Assembly: GCA_002224055.1 (NCBI GenBank)
Contig: AZLU01000168.1
Location: 1-64,000, forward strand
DNA from: Pezizomycotina sp. ARF18
Lineage: Eukaryota > Ascomycota
Length of the DNA stretch: 64,000 nucleotides
Reading direction: 5' to 3'
Under the pieces are notes generated by a model. The model had not been told where the DNA came from, did not search any database, and saw only the letters and a list, made by a program, of their open reading frames with translations. The position numbers were made by a program, and so were the translations under genes. Below are positions 60,678-64,000 of the stretch, piece by piece (position 1 is the stretch's first letter; each line of letters opens with the position of its first letter).

Positions 60678-62974
60678 ATATATCTAATGACTCTCGTGCT
60701 ATTGTTTTTTTCTCTCCCCTTTTATTCCTTTTCTCTCCTTCTTTCTCATTTCTTACTGTACCGAGCATATTTTCCTCGCTTTGAGACCTTGGGATCAAAA
60801 TTAATCGGGAGAAAAGAAATGTTACCATCACCCACTATGGGGAAGTAAACCCCCCAAGGTCGCGTCGAAGAGTAAAGGTAATCAAAGGCCCATGCGGTTT
60901 TTAAGCCGGGGAACGAGGGGTTCAGAGTGGGGCAAGCTGTAATTGCGGGGTTATTTTATCCTGATGCTGCCATTAGTAGTATTAGGAGTATTGGCGAGTT
61001 GACTTTTCGGCTTGCTTCCAAAATGGACTTCAGGCAAAACTTCAGTACATTATTTTTTAGGCACAAACCTACCTAGCCTCGTGAGGAAATGACGGGGTCC
61101 CAGCTTTTTTTTTTTTTTTTTTTTTTTTTGTGCCTATGCTCAAGTTCTTGGTGTGAAAGGAGGTAAGATCTTTTCGATATCCATAAAGAGTCCTTTGCTT
61201 AAACACTTTCTTATCTTGGATATCAGCCGTGGTAGCGTTAGAAGTGCACCAGTCTAGCTGCACTAGAGCAGCTAGATCTGCAGAAGGCGGAGCTTTGGGC
61301 CGGAAGGAAGCCGCCCCGATCCATAGGCAAGTCGGGGGTGCGTAATAGCGCTATCCGATTTTTGAGAAACGGAAGCGGAAGACCAGGGAGCACCGAGACA
61401 ACACGTACCCACGTTATTATCATACGCGGCCCGCAAGTTTCGTGAGACATAGACAAGCTCTCATGCATGTAGCGTGACTTCGCTGAAGCGTTCAAACAGG
61501 GGGAAAAAAAAGTAGCTTTCCGGTATATTTTATTGAGCTTCGAGAACCAAGATAAGGAAAAGAAAAAAATTAGAGGAAAAAAAGGCAATGCACATATATA
61601 ATTGCAAAGACCTGTTGGGTTCCGTAATAGACGGATATATAACGACTGATTCGAAGGTTATAGTAGTATACTCTCGAAAATGGCAAACCATTATCAACTT
61701 AAGGACCTGTGAAATGCCAATGGTATATCTTATGAGGAAAGGTTGTTTACTTATCTGTTGTTAACCTTCCAATGCCTGCTCGCTGGTGAATATATGCCTG
61801 TTGAATATCGTTAAGGTACATCACTCCCAATTCCATTTATTTGTATTCCGTCTAGATGGTATTATCACCGTTATTGTGAGCGCATGCAACTTGATGATGT
61901 ACAGCTGGAAGGTAACTTTGTAAGATACTTTACTGGTGGCTGTATCAGTAAAGGATCCGGATCCTTTCTAAAAGAAATCTCAAATCACCAGCTGGAATAT
62001 TTTGGAATGCATTTTCTTCTAGACCTTGGGCACCTAAAAATCCCAGAGAAGATCTAGAGAAAGGACAGAGAGGAGAAAGGCGGACGGTTATACTACCTCT
62101 TATTATTTCTAATAAATGCACACACACACAACATATATATATATATATATTCTTAGTATATATAAGCATACATCATTCAAGCAATACCCGCCCACCTAGT
62201 GGTAATGATATATCTTAACTTGATTGATTGCAGTGGATGAGTACTTACTAATAGCAATGGGCGCATCGTTACTAAGTATCTCTCTGTCATAATGTCCCTC
62301 TATCCCTCTCGTCCCCTTCTTTTGAGTTTTCTTTTTTTTTTTTTTTTTGTCGTCGTCGTCGTCGTTGTCGTCGGTGGGCGGATACTTCTAATTTGATATA
62401 TGTATATATGAGATGTCTACCAAAATAAACTAGAAGGGAGGGAGGATGATAAAAAAAGATTATTCTCCTCTTATAAACGGACTAGAAGAAGGAGAGGAGA
62501 GAAGAAGAAAGCAGTTTTTCTCTCTCTCGTCCTCGATTTTTGGATATTTGTCGATTTCCTTCTGTAATTTGCGATCTTCTGTCTTTTTTTTTTTTCGTTC
62601 CCAAACTCTTCGTCGTCCCCGTTCCTTTTATCCATTCACCCCTTTTCGAATTTCTACCTGTTTCTATTTTAAATTCACTGCTGGCAGAGCTATCCTACTT
62701 TTGCTCATTATCTTCTCAACAAGGACCTTTCCTTTCAAATTCCTCCAGGGTATCACAGACCACATATACCGACAAGACCAGTAGTCATAGAGGTATAAAC
62801 ATATAAATACCTCAGAGCAGCTTCAATCACTGCTGTCTGTTCCCTTCCGAAAGGTCTGGTCCTTCTTTTATCCCAAAATCCCAAAAATGCTACAGACCTG
62901 GACAGTACTGACAATAAGTATAAATCATCTAGAAGTCCTTACTTTGCCAGTCTGGTCCGATCAAACGTGCAACA
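59861..62974. other. Intergenic with multiple A/T tracts and CT repeat
   Basis: About 3.1 kb without a recognisable gene. It holds A18 near 59919, T27 near 60458, (CT)n at about 60640-60675, T23 near 61105, (TA)n near 62135-62150 and (GTC)n near 62349-62372. The pyrimidine-rich stretch at 62520-62740 is likely the promoter or 5' leader of the next gene. Confidence 0.55.
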
Positions 62975-64000
62975 ATGACCTCGCTCTTCAAAGGCGCACT
63001 AACAAAGAGTTCACCGGGCCGAAGAAGCCGCTTCCCCGGTAAACCGCCTTGGGGTAAGGAACGAAACAGGGGGCATAGAATTTGTCTCCCCAAATTCACC
63101 TTTTCTACCGTGCCTCTTTTGCTTTGATTCCCTGTTATGCGTTCGTTTCTGTATCATTATTGTGTCCATTCTCTCTGCCCCTATAGTCGGAAGCTAAACG
63201 AACTTGATATTGGTTGAATTGCCATGTCTTATAGCCAGATCCCGGGATCCGAATGCCAGTTTTCACGGTCCGAATTACTTCAAGACTTTGAGGATATACA
63301 CGACCTCTGAGAAGACATCTTGGGAGACTGTGGTAAGATCTGTAAAAAAAAAAAAAAAAAATTATGATCAGCTCTAACTCCAACTCTCTATTTTTCGTCA
63401 AGCGTGGCTAACTCAAATATCTTACTCTTTACAGGACGTAGTACAGCTGCAGGGGTACAGCCCTGACATCGACCGTATTATCAGAGCAGCCTTGGACAAT
63501 GAGCCTGTGAGAGGGAGCATCTATCCTCTGGACCTATCTGAGCTCCGGGAGCATCTTTTCTACGGAGTCTGGCAGGTCCCGAGAGTTTTAGGTGTCCGAC
63601 CAGGTTGCGTTCACAGAAAAGAAGGCTCTCGAGCGCATGTCGTTATTTTCAGTATCTGCAAAGAGCAGCCCTCCAAAAGAAAGATCTTTCAAGTCGAGGA
63701 TGTCATCGTGGTCACGTCCATAGCGGCGTACTTCAACATATTCAATGACCTCACTTGCGACAAGAGCCTGGGTTTTCGTGAAACTATCGCAAAGTATCTC
63801 TCCCCCTATAGAAACGGCACCAATCAGGTACGTCGCTCGAACCCTTCGTAGTCCTTAAAAAATAGTAGAAAAAAGGAAAAGTAGAGAGGAGCCGTAGTGG
63901 TATGAATCGATCAATAGTTTATACTTGCTGATAGATTTCCCCCAAAACACAGGTGAACCTTTTTGGCCAGATTGTTAAACATCCGTCGTGTGCAGTTTTG
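62975..64000 (+). CDS. Unrecognised multi-exon gene, incomplete at the right edge
   Basis: Four exons join in one frame with no slip: 62975-63038 (MTSLFKGALTKSSPGRRSRF), 63235-63332, 63435-63827 and 63953 onward. Introns have GTAAAC, GTAAGA and GTACGT donors and TATAG, TACAG and ACAG acceptors. The protein reads NASFHGPNYFKTLRIYTTSE, then DVVQLQGYSPDIDRIIRAAL, SIYPLDLSELREHLFYGVWQ, SRAHVVIFSICKEQPSKRKI, DVIVVTSIAAYFNIFNDLTC, and leaves the window in VNLFGQIVKHPSCAVL. At least 200 residues are visible. It has a mix of hydrophobic strands and helices and looks globular; there is no clear signal peptide. I do not recognise the family. The clean frame and consistent splice sites make it a real gene. 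Confidence 0.7.

Overview
The window looks like nuclear DNA of a filamentous ascomycete (Pezizomycotina). It is moderately dense, with about 17 protein genes on both strands. Introns are short (about 50-210 nt), with GTAAGT/GTATGC-type donors and CTAAC/CTGAC branch points just upstream of the acceptor. Several families are typical of these fungi: a DUF3824 protein, a fungal HSPA12-like Hsp70, an FAO-type long-chain alcohol oxidase, a COG3387-type GH15 glycosidase, and a tiny Cys-X-Cys metallothionein. Spacers are AT-rich and full of long poly(A)/poly(T) tracts and microsatellites. I saw no rRNA, tRNA, CRISPR array, transposon or virus-like element.

Layout. 1-17 kb: UBC6-type ubiquitin-conjugating enzyme (-), TRF4/PAPD5-type non-canonical poly(A) polymerase with a long low-complexity N-terminus (-), a metallothionein with a tandem-repeat promoter (+), a conserved Ser-rich coiled-coil protein (-), and an RRM-like, probably nucleolar, protein (-). 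17-35 kb: a basic/Ser-rich hypothetical (-), an APH-family kinase-like protein (+), a coiled-coil protein of unknown function (-), an HSPA12-like Hsp70 (+), a perfect-but-for-homopolymers 219-bp tandem duplication, and two unrecognised genes (+). 36-44 kb: a TACC-like coiled-coil protein (-), a glyoxalase-like-domain protein (+), and a DUF3824 protein with repeated Ala-rich helices (-). 44-48 kb is largely empty. 48-60 kb: GH15 glycosidase (+), DHA1-type MFS transporter (+), an unrecognised acidic/basic protein (+) and long-chain alcohol oxidase (-). At the right edge an intact, unrecognised multi-exon gene (+) runs out of the window.

The most important general observation concerns sequence quality. 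Almost every conserved gene is interrupted by single-base frame slips, mostly one base too few in a short homopolymer, and this includes core housekeeping genes. The two copies of the 219-bp duplication differ at only three sites, all homopolymer lengths, with no substitutions. Both facts fit length errors in the assembly better than pseudogenisation. CDS coordinates below are therefore gene spans; the conceptual protein usually needs more than one frame. Functional calls rest on motifs recognised by eye, not on searches.
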